DNA from: Liolophura sinensis | Lineage: Eukaryota > Mollusca > Polyplacophora > Chitonida > Chitonidae | Reading direction: 5' to 3' | Assembly: GCF_032854445.1 (NCBI RefSeq) | Contig: NC_088300.1 | Location: 3,842,001 to 3,906,000, forward strand | DNA: 64,000 nt | In this document: positions 1 through 13,700 of the stretch, piece after piece | Layout of the letters: the number at the start of each line of letters is the position of its first letter | Numbering within the stretch: position 1 is the first letter of the stretch | The notes under the pieces: generated by a model | What the model was told of the DNA's origin: nothing | The model's input: only the letters and a program-made list of their open reading frames with translations | The model's database searches: none | Position numbers and translations under genes: made by a program

Positions 1-3000
1 AGGATAAATACTCTGGGAAGTGGTTTTCTTCATCTAACCTTGATTTATGTCACGAGAGTTTAAGATGTATTATCATCTGTGTGGTGTTTAGCCCCCAGGA
101 TTTTCAAGTGGTAAAATCGACTTCAGTCAGATATGTGAAATACAACAGGAAAAATGTCATTGAAATAATTTACAAATTATACTTGGTATGTTGTCTCCCT
201 TGTCTTCAAATTGCATTGCACTATATAGCTTGAAGTAAGAGGCACTAATGGACTCCTTGGTGCATGCCAGTGTCACAGTGACCTTGACTGGTCACACTCC
301 CAGAGGGCCTTATTTGGGCATAAATGTAACGATTTTGTTAATCATTCCTAATGTCATTGCAACTTTGTTATTATTAATTCTGTTCAGTGAAGTGGAGTGA
401 TCTTAATCCTAATGTAAAAGGCAGTGTGTTATCTGTGCCCTGGGAATAAGGTACCATAGGCTGTAATAGAATAGATGTCAAAAGAGGCAGTTTCAGTCAA
501 GTTTACTTGCCAAACTTAAAACTTGTCTCAATTGAAAACTTAGTCATTTTCTTCTAATAACTGTAAGAAACAAGCTTGAGACCTGTACCCTTTGAATCAG
601 ATAGCCTGCTCAGACAGATGTAATGCAAAAAAGACAGTAGCAATTTTTTTTAGCTTTATCTGATACCAACCGAGTCTGTCTTTGGTCGTGATAGCAACTG
701 CACTGAATTCCAGGAGAGCTTCAGGCAAAGCTTTGGTAATCTTTTAGTCTTTTGTTCGAGACAAAGAAGCCCTGATGAGTCACCCCACAAATACGCCTAG
801 CCGTGGAATTAAGACTGGCATGTGCACTATTGATGTTCACCCAATTTCCAGATTCCCCGTCAATGAATTTGGATCAATATCTGCACTGGGTCATTGTGAA
901 TGGGCTGCACATGCATGTGTGAGTATCTCACAGGGCTGCACAAGTCTCCTCATGCAGAGAAATTGTGCCAGATGAATTTGTGACAGTAAAGTTTAGCAGA
1001 CTCTCCATACGGCCAGACTCTCACCATGTGTGGACCAATGAAATCCCAGCAATGATTCCTTACATGACCAGTATCCCATACATCTACAGCATACCCTTGA
1101 CCGAGCAGCAATAACCATGTGCTATATACCATGTACATAACTATCACCAAAGGCACAGCTAACTAAAGGCTTCCAAAAATTTTATTAGTTTTAATTTTTT
1201 ATTAGGAAAAAGAAAAAACGATCTTGTCAAATTATATTGCGATTGAGGTGTATATTAATGATCAACACCCCCTACCCCCACCTGGCCCATCCAGACAAGC
1301 CACACAAGCTTAAAGCTGGACATCAAAAGGTCTTCAAACAGAGCCATTCATCTTGGGTATCAAATGAAAAATAATTTTATTTCTTGTATGATCCAGTGTA
1401 TTTGTGCATTGTCTGATATTTTTGACGTGTGGAAATTGGGCATATGAGTTGTGTAGATTAACAGTGTTCCCGTGCCAGACTAATAAATAAGCCTAGAATT
1501 AGAGGTGAAACAAATATACCCCACAAAAGTAGGAATTAAAGTCGTTACCTGTAATTCAAGGTGCATTTTGTTTATGGTTTTATTTTATGGGAATTGATGT
1601 GGGCCACTTACACATGTATAATAGTGTGTTAGCTATGGAACTGTGTGCTACTAATTTAATTGGCAGATTTGTGCCTGCCCATGAAAATCCCTGTGCCAAA
1701 TTTAACAAAGAGATTGATCTCCCAGATCTAGCCTTTGATCGGTCAAGCCATGCTGTCCAGTGTGCAAACTGACCAGCTCATTTCCTGGTCTCCAGGACAA
1801 CCAAGTTGTCTCTGATGTCTGTCAATGAGGATTATTGATAAACTTGTTGAGTTGCCTAGTTCTAATGCAGTTACACAGGTAATGTAGTGTTTACTAAGAG
1901 ACGGATTGATCCCATTTATGATTTGTGCTTGCTGTACATCTAAGCTAGATCTGCTGCGTGTCATGGAGAACTGCTACAAGCTTGCAAATGGTCATCTGGT
2001 CTTATTTAGGGATCTCTAATATTGTGATCAAGTTCTTCATAGAGTAAACTAAATGAAAACTGGGTTTAATTTGGATTCAAAATAATACTTGTGGTAGTTT
2101 CATTTAGGGGAGACCACTCTTTGATACCAGCTTGTCTTGTATGATTTGTCTTCCCTTTGTGAAATCTCATGATGGTGTAGATTACTGTCTCACGTGTTAA
2201 TATTTTCATCTGGTTATGGAATATTATCAGAGGTGTGTGATGTTTAGCAGCGTTATTTGGATGTTGTCATTATCTCCTGTAAAACCAGTTACTTTCTCAT
2301 AGTTCTAAACATGTTCTAATCAACTATGAAAGGTATTGCTGCAATAATGCCTGTAGAAGTGACATTAAATATCATTCATTCATTTAGCACTAATGTTTCA
2401 GAAAAGGCTTTTGGTAATGAGATCCTTAAAAACTTTACATTCATATTATGATTGAAGTTGTTTTTTGTGCTGATTAGAAAACACTAAAGAAATGATGATA
2501 TGCAGGGTATAAGCTAGGAATTTATTCATCAAATGAGCTCTGCTCACTTTATAGACTACCATCTTGATGTCATGTTTTCAAACTGCTACTGTTTGTAGAA
2601 TGCAGCTGTCTGGCAACTGGTTCTTGGTTTCTTGTAATTACTATTAAAAGGCCTTGAACCTGTTTCTTCATAATCACCCAGTAGGGTGCTGACAACTGTT
2701 ACTTAAGAAGATCTTCACTGAGGGAAAGAACTGTGTGCATGTGAGGTGGAGGGGGGGGGGGGGGGGATATGGAAGGGGCTTGTTGCCGGTGGGTCTCCAT
2801 GGGCAGTGAAACTGTTTTCTGATTGGCTGATGTGTTTTACCTGTATTCTCCCATTGGTCACAATTCAACCTGTGATTTCATGCCTGTACCTGGCAGGTCT
2901 GAAGAATCAGCTTGTTGTCTACATAGAGGATATGTGTACATTGCATAAAAGTGTGTAAGGTTTTTATGTAACTTGCTATATCCTGTTCCCGTATTTCCGG

Positions 3001-4530
3001 GAGACACTCAGCTCTTACATCCAGGCTTGAATATCTGCCAGTATTCAACTATACTGCTGTTCATGGTACACTGTCACCACATGTATACAGCATGGCAGGA
3101 GCGTCTGTTGGTCAACCTGCACTTTGATTAGGATTTAGACTTTGGAATTAATGGCAGGAATGCAGTCCCCTGTGAGTACATGAAGAATAGTCTAGTGTTT
3201 CCACCCGATAGTCCTTATTTACATGTATCCTCACGGTAATATGGATGGATACTTTGTTCAGAACAAAAGTTTAGCAATTATGGTAAACATGTATATATGA
3301 TACTTGTTTACATAAGTACATGTAAGTGATACTTGTTTACATAAGTACATGTAAGTGATATTGTGAACAGCTTTGTATGATAGTGAACATTATAAGATGA
3401 GATTGTTTATGAAATTTCCTGTAAGACCTGCAAGCACAGGTAGTCCTTTTATCTGTGGTGTACACATGTTGAAGTTTTGAATCACCTTTAGATGTTTAAA
3501 AAAAATAATAATAAAGAGCTTTTTGTTAGATTAAACAAAGTAAGATTCTGTGCTTCAAAGAAAAACAAATAGATGAATAATAAATATAGTATCTTTGTGG
3601 TTGTCAGCTGACTGCCTCTTTAAATACGCATTTGGATTCTACTGCCAAGAATACACTGCAGATGTGTGATTTGGCTGCTGATGTAATTGTTAACATGTTA
3701 ATGTCAAGAACGGACACAGGTTGTGCAAATGTTTAACTGGGCTGTTAGAGCACACTGGAATTACGTCAGGTTTGTTCGATTGGCTTTCGAGTTTACAGCA
3801 GGACAATAGAGCCATTGTGACATAAATGTGACAGAAACCTTCAGCTATTGTTAAGTGTGCGAACTGGGCTTGTTATCTCGATCTCTATCATAGTCAGTGA
3901 GTAAAGTCACATTTTATTACCAAATTTCTAGCTGCTGTTCTCTGAAGAGTGATACAGGGTTTGTACTGGGCCAGGGTTTGTACTGGGCCAGAAAAGTCTG
4001 GAATTTGAAAGTTACTTTTCTAGGCTGTAAAATTATTAAGTTTTTGTAGTTCAGCTAGGAAAAGCCGACATTGGGGCTACAGACAGCCTGTGCTACTGTT
4101 GAAAGTATGTGTTTTCCTTTTAAAAAAGTGCTTTATACTCTGCTGTAATCAGCATAAGTGTAAAATATTTATTATATGAAGCCTGGAAAATGTGAATTTT
4201 GAGTCAGGAAAAGCCTGAAAGTTTGAAGTGTGTGAATTTTGATGATAAACGAATGCTGTTTAAATTTGCCGATATGCAGTTGTTTTAGGCAAGGCTTCTC
4301 CTGTATTTGAGGTGGCCAAATTTTAACATGTTAATAAATGCTATATAATTAATAGAAACATGTTTTTGCCGAAGGGTCTTTTCTTTCAGACGTAGCTATG
4401 TGAACATCTTTTTGATAAGATTATTTAATCCAAGTCACCATTATTGCATTTTATTCATATTTATGGTTTTTGGTTCAGAGATGAGAAAGTTGATGGTGTG
4501 ACTTTAACATGGAGTTTATTGTGTTCCCAG
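1..4530 (+). other. Nesprin intron (partial)
   Basis: No exon could be supported here. The sequence is AT-rich with many TACATGTA-type words, a G16 run at 2751-2766 and two short tandem duplications: an 18-bp unit near 3958-3990 and a ~29-bp unit at 3300-3358. All open frames are short and without recognisable protein. Confidence 0.75.
2751..2766. repeat. Poly-G run (16 G)
   Basis: Sixteen consecutive G on the + strand within a purine-rich stretch (gaggtgga before it). It could fold as G-quadruplex DNA, and its length is likely polymorphic. Confidence 0.95.
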
Positions 4531-4729
4531 GCTTACCATGAAGAGTTGCTGCAAAGTTCCCCTCGTCGCAAGCTGTTTAACGATTATGCAAAGCAGCTGT
4601 TGAAGCGTTACCCAAGTCTCAAGGAGGAGATTAATCAGCGTATCCAACATCTCAACGGACACTGGCAGACGCTGCAAAAGGTTGTCCTTCCACAGAACGG
4701 CTTTCAGGACGCCAAAACAATGCTGAGTG
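4531..4729 (+). CDS. SYNE1: Nesprin exon 1 of window: spectrin-repeat helices
   Basis: Acceptor tgttcccag ends at 4530 and donor gtgagt begins at 4730. The exon is 199 nt, entering in phase 0 and leaving with one extra base (G). It encodes about 66 residues from AYHEELLQ to KTMLS, amphipathic with HLNGHWQTLQ, typical of helix C of a spectrin repeat. The junction codon is G plus AT of the next exon, giving D. The reading frame also stays open upstream of the acceptor to 4444, but that sequence does not look like spectrin helix and is taken as intron. Confidence 0.88.
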
Positions 4730-7700
4730 GTGAGTTATCTCCCTTTTTGCAGGATGACCTATTAAGGTAAATGACCTTAAGGTTCACCCATAGACTTGGA
4801 AAGTGTATCCCATGATTCATTGTGTTGGTTATGGTTCTTACTAACTAGGTTCCGCAAGAGAGCATCGGGGGTGGTCGGTATTATATGGGCAGTTCCCAAA
4901 TGTAATACAGTTTCCAAATATAATAAACGAGCTCAGGCTTCAGTGGAAAGGCAGTCAGTCTATGCTCCTACCACCAACCGTTCATGTTTTCTTTTAATCA
5001 TGATGAATTTAGTACATATATGCTTACTTCACAAGAGGTGCAACTTGATTGTTTTGTAATGGCCATTTCATGATGGATTGAGCGTGACTGCCCAGTGCCT
5101 TTACACATATGGAGTGGGATGTCAAATATCTGTTCATATGTAAAGCTCTTTATGTACAAAGCGGTAACAGAACTTAGCTCCCTGTGAATCCTTACTTGCA
5201 AACTACCAGCAGATGATGTCAAACTGTGTTTACAGCAACAATTTACAGTCAGCAGGGCTTGAAATCTTCACGTGTCAATTATACCTGTCGCTGATAACGC
5301 AGAAATCACGCCTGGGCTAAATTTGCCAGTGATCATGAAACATGCACTTGATGTCGATATATACCCAGTCAGTGTTGTGTAAACTTCTGATATGCCAACA
5401 ACTGGAATATCGGACTCTCGATATTCCAGACTTGTACGCAGTGCTACCGAATAGGGGTCAAAGTTAGTCGTGATAGTTTTCGGAAACCTTACTTCGAGTA
5501 TATTTTCTCGAAGGACAGATGGAGGACAGTGCCAATTGTAATGAAACAAAATGTGCACTTTGAGTTACGTACTTTATTCAGATTATACGGGAGGTTGGAG
5601 ACAGATATTTCTCAGTGAAATCCATTTGTATCTGATATACATGGATACAAATATTTGTTGCATAACGAGTCACTGAGTATACAACCGTGCACAAGATAAT
5701 GCTTCTATGTGACTTCCACCTTAGCCAAACAGTCGTACATTTGCCGTTTTAAGGTCCGCAGTGTACATTGTAGCATACTTGTTTGACATGGCCTTGAATC
5801 GAGATAGTGTTTGCAATTTATAGGTTTGTAAGATAGGTTCATCATCTGACTTGATACTTTCTTCAGTTTAATTCAAGAGTATAACTGTAAATTCACATGG
5901 GCTGGTCGGGTCAGTGCCTTGACCCCTTGTTTCTGCAGCATGTGTGGATGTTTCAGCAGCATGTGTAGATGTTTCTGCAGCATGTGTGGATGTTTCTGCG
6001 GCACATGCGGATGTTTCTGCGGCACGTACGGATGTTTCTGCGGCACGTGCGGATGTTTCTGCTGCATGAGTGGATGTTTCTGCGGCATGTATGAATGTTT
6101 CTGCGGCACGTGGGGATGTTTCTGCTGCATGAGTGGATGTTTCTGCGGCATGTGTGGATGTTTCTGCGGCATGTGTGGATGTTTCTGCTGCATGTGGGGA
6201 TGTTTCTGCTGCATGAGTGGATGTTTCTGCGGCACGTGTGGATGTTTCTGTGGCATGTGTGGATGTTTCTGCGGCATGTGTGGATGTTTCTGCTGCATGA
6301 GTGGATGTTTCTGCGGCATGTGTGGATGTTTCTGCGGCATGTGTGAATGTTTCTGCGTCATGTGTGAATGTTTCTGCAGCACGTGCGGATGTTTCTGCGG
6401 CATGTGTGGATGTTTCTTCGGCATGTGGATGTTTCTGCGGCATGTGTGGATGTTTCTGCAGCATGTGTGGATGTTTCTGCAGCATGTGGGAATGTTTCTG
6501 GGGCATGTGCGGATGTTTTTTGCGGCATGTGTGGATGTTTCTGCAGCATGTGCAGATGTTCCTTCTGCATGTGCAGATGTTTTTGCAGCATGTGTGGATG
6601 TTTTTGCTGCATGTGCGGATGTTTCTGGGGCATGTGTGGAGATGTTTCTGGGTCATGTGTAGATGTTTCTGCAGCATGTGTGGATGTTTCTGCAGCATGT
6701 GTAGATGTTTGTACTGCATTTGTGTTTATTTGTGTCTGACATTTAGAAAACTGACCTCTCCTTCTGACTCTTGCTGCTTTGTACCTGTGATACCAAAAAA
6801 AAGGTTAAGATATGTTATTATACCGAGGATCTTCACAGACATGAGTAAAATATGTGATACCTGGGATTCTATGCTCAGAGAATTTATCAATTCCCCTATG
6901 TCCATAAGCCCTCATATTCATTAAACAGAGACTACATGGTTTGCATATTCACGTGGCATTGCACAAAGTGCACCATTGCTAAGATAACCCCAAATGCATT
7001 CCTGCATGTACATTTGTTTGTGGAACACTAGTGCAGTGCCTGTTTAGAGCTGCAACAGAGAATTAATAGCCTACCTGTACTTCATCTAGTATTCAATGTA
7101 CACCTAAGATTTGTGATCTTGTCTTCATTTGCATGTTAAATTTTTCAAACTGACAGTGAATTTCCTAGGTTTCTTAGAAGGATACCCAGCAAGTATGAAA
7201 TCGAGCAGAATGGTTGCGGATGAAATCAAATCAAATGACAAAGTTTTTCAGATAAGAAATTAATCAAACTTCAGAAAAACCTGTCAAGTGTCCATATGAG
7301 GTGGATAAATCATGAATCAAGCAACACACCTGGATTGAAAAACACTATTGTTATGGTGACATACAGCAGTTGTGTTTTTCAGTGAAGTCCTATAAGTTTT
7401 GCTGATTTATTAGCATGCGATGAAATCCCTTGGGGGCTATAATGATCACTTAAATAGCAACAGTGGAGTGGTAGCCTTGTTTACCATATTTAAGGGTGAG
7501 TGAATTATAAACATTTTAGAAGGCCCATATCAATTTATTTTTCCACTAAATGACATTTGCATTAAATTTATCCAAAGGAAATAAAACACTAGTTTTACCA
7601 TAACTACATTGGGTACAGTTTTATTTACCTTGTAATTTACTGTTTGGACAAGGTGGGACATAATTGTTCGAAGTATTGACCAGTCAACCTGTAGTCAAAC

Positions 7701-10700
7701 ATTTGATACCTGTAACAGTTTTAATACTAGTCTAAGTGGTCACTGGTCAGTGGTGGAGAGGGGGCTGTTGTAAAAGGGAAGTCAATATTAGCTGTACCAC
7801 CAAGGTGCTGGGTTTGTGTACAAAAACGTGTAAATGGACACTGGACTGAAGGCTGTAGACAGCTCAATCCTGCTGACCGGTGGAATGTTGATACTTCAGC
7901 CAATACTGACCACATGTTTGACTACTGTTATTTCTATCCTTAGATCTGGAGCTGGACCTTCACTGCATTCGAAGCTGGCTGACCGGTGTAGAGGGCAAAC
8001 TGTTACCTCTGTCTATCAGATCTAACTGGACAGTCATAGACATAGAGGCCAAGCTAAAAGAACATCTGGTGAGTGTAGATTTTAATTTTCATTTTGTTTT
8101 GTTTATTGCTTAATGTATTCAAGGACATTTAGAAATCCATGTACAAGGTATTATTTTGTGTTGACTGTTGAAATTTTACTTTTTGTGAAACCATGAAATT
8201 GACCAACCCATCGATTGTGGATGTGTCTCCAAAGGCAAGTTAATAGGCTCCATAAAGTGCACTGAAAGTTGCTCTTTTACATGCGAAAAGGTGGAGGAAT
8301 TAGAGGAGTCATGTACAGAAATCCAGTATTGTATATATTCAAAACGTTTTCTGCTTTGGCAAATTTGTTACACATGTTGTACTTAGGTACTGACTTGTGA
8401 AATTGAACTCGATGTGACTGACAAACCTATGGTGTGCAGACAGTGGTGACTTGTACACATACCAGCAAATAGCAACTCCTTAGTAAAGGGGAGATAACTC
8501 TTCTTAGGCAGAACCTTAATGTGCCGTTTTCTGGTATTTATGTAATGCACAGGTTTATTTAATAAGGTACATACATACACTTGTCTGGCTTCGGTAGAAA
8601 ATTTGTAGTTTAGAACTTGTTGACAAGCCTTCAGAAAAGCCTGAAGAGGTTTGCCTGCCCCTTTTGACCTGTTATCTGATTGATTACTGTGTACAGAAAG
8701 CTGGCCTATTTTTGTATGAATCAAAAGGCTAACAGGAAATGAGGGTTTGCGAGAAGCTAGCGTCCTGTTTGATGGGTACAGCTGAGTCAATGTTGACACT
8801 AAAGCTGATGACGTAAGCTCTTCATAAGTGCTTAACACAAGTGTAAAATCTTTAGAACCTCGAATAGTTCAGCTCACGTAGTCAGATAATTTATTTAAAA
8901 TTATGAGTATACATATTCATGAATGTGGATGTGCTGATATGTGCACGTACACTCACCAGATTAAATGTCTGATCATGCAGTAACATAAACTTAAGATTAT
9001 TTTCTTAAACTTGAAGCAGAAAGAGAACAACAGATTAGTATGCAAATTGTGCAAGATCAAAGAGTTGATTGCAAAAATCACATCAGACAATAGAGAGGAA
9101 GTATGTCTGCTGTCAGTGTGATCTGTGTGTGTGTCTGCTATATGTAGAATATAAACATATATACATGTAATGTGCAGAGGTCTGAGTTATATGTGCACAG
9201 GCAAGGCTAGGAAATTTGCAGCTTCCGGACAAGGCAAAACAAAGCGAGTAAATGTAAACAATGAAAAAAAGAAAACATTGCACTGAATTAATGGCCACTG
9301 GATATGATTTGCATTACCGAAGACAAGTGGCCTGAAGCATTGTTATCTTGTCACTGGCAGCTATAGACAGAAAATGGGATTAAACTTATCTCTTGCTAAA
9401 AATCTGTTCAGAGCCCTGAAAGCATTTTCTGTCCTGGATTTTTGCCCTCACTTATATGAATGAGAGAGAATCTAGATTCTCATACCTTGATTAAAGCCTC
9501 AGGGTTCATGTTACAAAGTGCATGCCTTCACACTCAATTAACAAAAACAAAACTTGGTGAGAAAATTAAAACTTCTGTTAAGGGGGGGAAAAAGGTGGCA
9601 TGTGAAAGTGCAATGCAAATTTCAGTTAATTAGATAATTAGTAAATTTACTTTTCAAACATGAAAATTCAGTCTGACACCTGCTGGTTCCCGTTACTGTG
9701 TGATGTATGTTAGTACGAGTGATGCTACGAGAGACTGCCCTGAACTGACCTGAGATGTGGTCATATACTATTATCTTTCTTAATGGGCGCTGTTAGTACT
9801 TCCTCCTCAGTATGCTAGGTCAGGCCCACTGACGTCTAACCCATAAACTCTGTGATGTTTAGTGTCATGTTAGGATTAGCTGATATTGTACTTTAGGGAA
9901 AGACATGTTTGACATCTTTTGTACTTTAGAGTGTGTCACTTGATTTCTATGTTTGTGCAATTAGAGTAGCGTCATTTTAAAGAAGCAACAATTTATAAAG
10001 GTCATGTGATTTTATTTTTTGTCAGAAATTTTTGTGAAAAGCAAACATTTTTTTGGTAATTTTTTTGTAAAAAATGAAAAAAAAACAAATCCTACACTTA
10101 TCAATATCAGTCCATTTCTTCATTCTTAGCAACTTTTAATCAAAAAAACCTCAATATATACCATCTCGAATATCCAAATTGAAATTTTGGAGGCCTGTTT
10201 TGTGACGAACTATGTATCCAGATTTTAAAGTAAAGAATATCAAACTGAACAAATACTGAGAAAGATAGAACGCCCCCAGTAGAGAGCCTCAGTATCATCC
10301 ATATTTAGAATAGAGCCTCATCCACTCTCAGCCAATCAGCTGTGTGACTGTGGCTGGCTGAATCAGTGTTGTATGGAACAGCAGTGAGAACAGAAGGCAG
10401 TGCTAGTGGTTGAGATGTGTAGTGCTTGTCATAGTGTGGGAACTGATGATACAGTTAGGTGTGGATGTCTGACCCTCATTCCATAATACCCTCCCTCTTG
10501 CATGTGGTTTTATCTCTGGATTTACCTGACCAGGCTTAGAGCGAGGCAGATTGTGTTCTGAAAGAGATGCCAGACACATGTGGGTCATGCATGTATTGTT
10601 TTCTACCAGCATATATCTGAACACATGATCCATGTGGCATTTCTAGGAACCGATTGAAAATACCCTTGATGAGTGAAGGCCTGTTTTTGCCTGGACTTTA

Positions 10701-13700
10701 GCCTCACCGGTAAGCATGTGGCATTGATTGTTAAGGCGATATGACATTCACACTAGGTCACCAATCTCAGGTCATATGCCTGTAATTAGCGTGTCTAGGA
10801 TTGATCAGGCTATCAGGTGTGTACAGGTATGATACTCTAGCTCACCTTCGCTGGCATTCAGAACATTGAGTAAACAGGTGGGTGTGCTAATCCTAGCACT
10901 AGGATGATTCAAAAATCAGGTTGTCATTGAAAGGCTGATGTGTCTAATAAATACATAGTGACAGAGAAAGAATGTATTTTTTAAGGCATACCACTTTGAT
11001 ATAACAGGCCTGAAATAAGAGATAACATGTCTAGACAGTTTAGATTATTACCAGAATAATATTAATATTCAGGAATGTCATTGTGTGACTGTTTAAATCG
11101 ATGCTGGGGTCATTGTGTTAGGGTAGTGGAATCAGAATTTATGTAATATTTTGTCTGGTTACACCAGTTGAAATATGATACATTTGTATGCATCAGCGAG
11201 TCAGTCTCTTATGTTATGACACTATGACTACCAGAAACTGTATATGGCATAAACATTTCATCTTGCTTACTCACCTGATTCTAAGAGTTCTAGCGATCTA
11301 AGAAAGGTGTTTTGATGTTGTTTAGAAGGTAAGATAATATACCTTTATTTGCTTCTAAAATGAGCACTTTGTTCCGCAAATTTTTTATTACTTTGAGAAA
11401 ATTATCAGATAATGCCTATAGTCCTGCCCACATCTGGTGATATCAGACTGTTTGGATGCCTGGCACTGCAAACCTATTGGTTTATTTGAAAAGTTTTGAC
11501 ACACATTTCATTACTTTGTGCTGCGTAGCCCCAAGGTAAGCAGAAAGGAAAAATGAAGCTTGCTGTGTTGTTACAGTCCACTAAGCTCCTACATGTACAT
11601 ATATGTGGGCTGAAGCTCTATCATATGGGCTGTCCTATGCAGGAAGACGGTGGGGACAGTATCTCTTGCCACATTTTACATGATTATTGGCATGTAGCAC
11701 ACTTGATTTTATTGAGGAATATGGATGGTCACCATTAAGCTGAGTGTACAGGTAAGTAGATACCAGGAACTGATACATGTCTACAACACAATACATATGG
11801 ACAGGTACTTTGTGCTGGAGAACACCTGTAATAATACATGCAAAAATGTGTCATAGATAAATGTTAAGATAACTGATGAGGTAAAAGTACTGTTTGAAAT
11901 GTGACATACTGAACACCTGAGCAGGTGAGATGTAGGTACATGTATAAATGCATACAAAAGGTCTGCCTGGCTCTAGCAGCCGGTGTACAGGAACTTGACT
12001 GTTGACCTGTGCAGTATGTACAATCAGGAGTAGGACATAGATAGAGAGGCCTGTCTCCACCTTGTTGTATACTATCTTATCTCAGATGGTATGCTGTGAA
12101 GCAGTACTAAACCTGAGAATAGCCCATTAAGCAAATATCATTACTGGTTTCATGGCATTTCTGCTGAGATCACAGGGAGAATCAAGTGGTTTTGACAAAG
12201 GGTCAACACTTAATACTGCCCAACTAAACATGGAGTATTCTGACCTCAACATCAGTCGTGATTTTTCTGTGCTCTGAAGGACAATGATGTCAAAATATTC
12301 CTGACAAATACACCTATTTTGTTCCTGATGTTTTGTTTGTCTGAACTGGAGGTACAGTATATAGAACAGAGTTGATGTCATCTAGTTTGTAGTGTGGAGT
12401 TAGTGCGCATGTGTATGTATACTAGATAATAAAGGCAGGCCCTTTTTCACATCAACATTGTTTGATGTTTGAAGCTATTTAAGAATAACATCTGTGTGGT
12501 GAAAAAAATTCATTGTTTTTTCATTGGTTTAGTTTAGATATCAACATGTTCGTATTTACATTGTTTGTATTTTCTCAGTAGTGAAGGCTTGCCCACTTTC
12601 TGATAGCCTCCATGTTGTTAAACATGGGAATATACAGTGTGTCCTTCATGCTGCTTTGTAATATGTTTTGACAGTTCAGCCATCCGTTAACATTTTTCTT
12701 GTAATAGACACGTTTGAGGGAGGAAAAAAGACAATAAGCACTATGAATCTGACATTATGTTACCATGGAAACTGTTTTGCTCTAATTATATTTTGTGTGT
12801 CGTCTGGGTGGCCCTCATCAAGATATATTGATCTGATATTATGGGCTGTCATAGTTGACCTTGAGAAAGTGGCCAACAGAACTCAAACCTGCAGAGCCAG
12901 GTGATTGTCTGAGCCCACATAAAGAACAAAAGGCTTTAGAGAATTAATGGTCACCAAATTGGCTGAATTTGACAGAAAGTTGTGCCAGGATGTTACAGGC
13001 ATCTGACTTTCTGATCTAGTACAGGTTGTGTTATGTATCACTTCCAGCACTTTTCATTTGTACATGTAGTTCAAATAGATATGCTAAATTAGGATGTGAC
13101 CTCCTGACTTTCATTTGTCACTCTCCAAAAATAAAGTTATATATATACATTCTATATATAAGATGCTCTAGCTGACACTTGCACCACAATAAATCTTATC
13201 CGGACCTAAAAGTAAACGTAAGTTTCTCATCACCATTGAATGTGCTGGAACCAAGCAGCTGAAATTTTAAAGTGCATAAAAGAACATATGAACAAATTTG
13301 GAGATATTGGTTCGTGCTGCTCACAGGTACTGTCTGTGCTCACTTTACCTCACTGCCACCTCTAGGTAAGCTGGATGTATCCTGTGTGACACACATGGGT
13401 TTGTATAGGCATACCACTGGAGTAAGCACAGATATATGATCAACATTCTTCAATAAAACCTTGTCAGATTGTTAGAATCATGTTGAAAATACTTTCAATG
13501 AGAGAATGCATGTGCGTTGAGCATTAATAGAAACAAAAGTTGAGACACGGACATTTTATTTTCTGACATCGGTGACTTCTTGCCTGTGACCTCAGTGATG
13601 GCACTCTTCAAGATTTCTGTACAAAATTCGCTAGTGGCAGCAGTGATGTAAATGGAGTGTAGAAAGCGACACATCCACTGTAAGAAGTATGAACCAATCC

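Noticed and set aside
775-975. 66-codon open frame near the left edge
   Set aside because: No recognisable protein; inside a nesprin intron.
4444-4530. Upstream extension of the first nesprin exon to an ATG at 4444
   Set aside because: The sequence MHFIHIYGFWFRDEK has no spectrin character and a proper acceptor lies at 4530; an alternative promoter cannot be excluded but is unsupported.
5868-6719. 283-codon open frame on the - strand and overlapping long frames on the + strand
   Set aside because: They are translations of the 21-bp minisatellite, open only because the unit is a multiple of three; no start context, splice or homology support.
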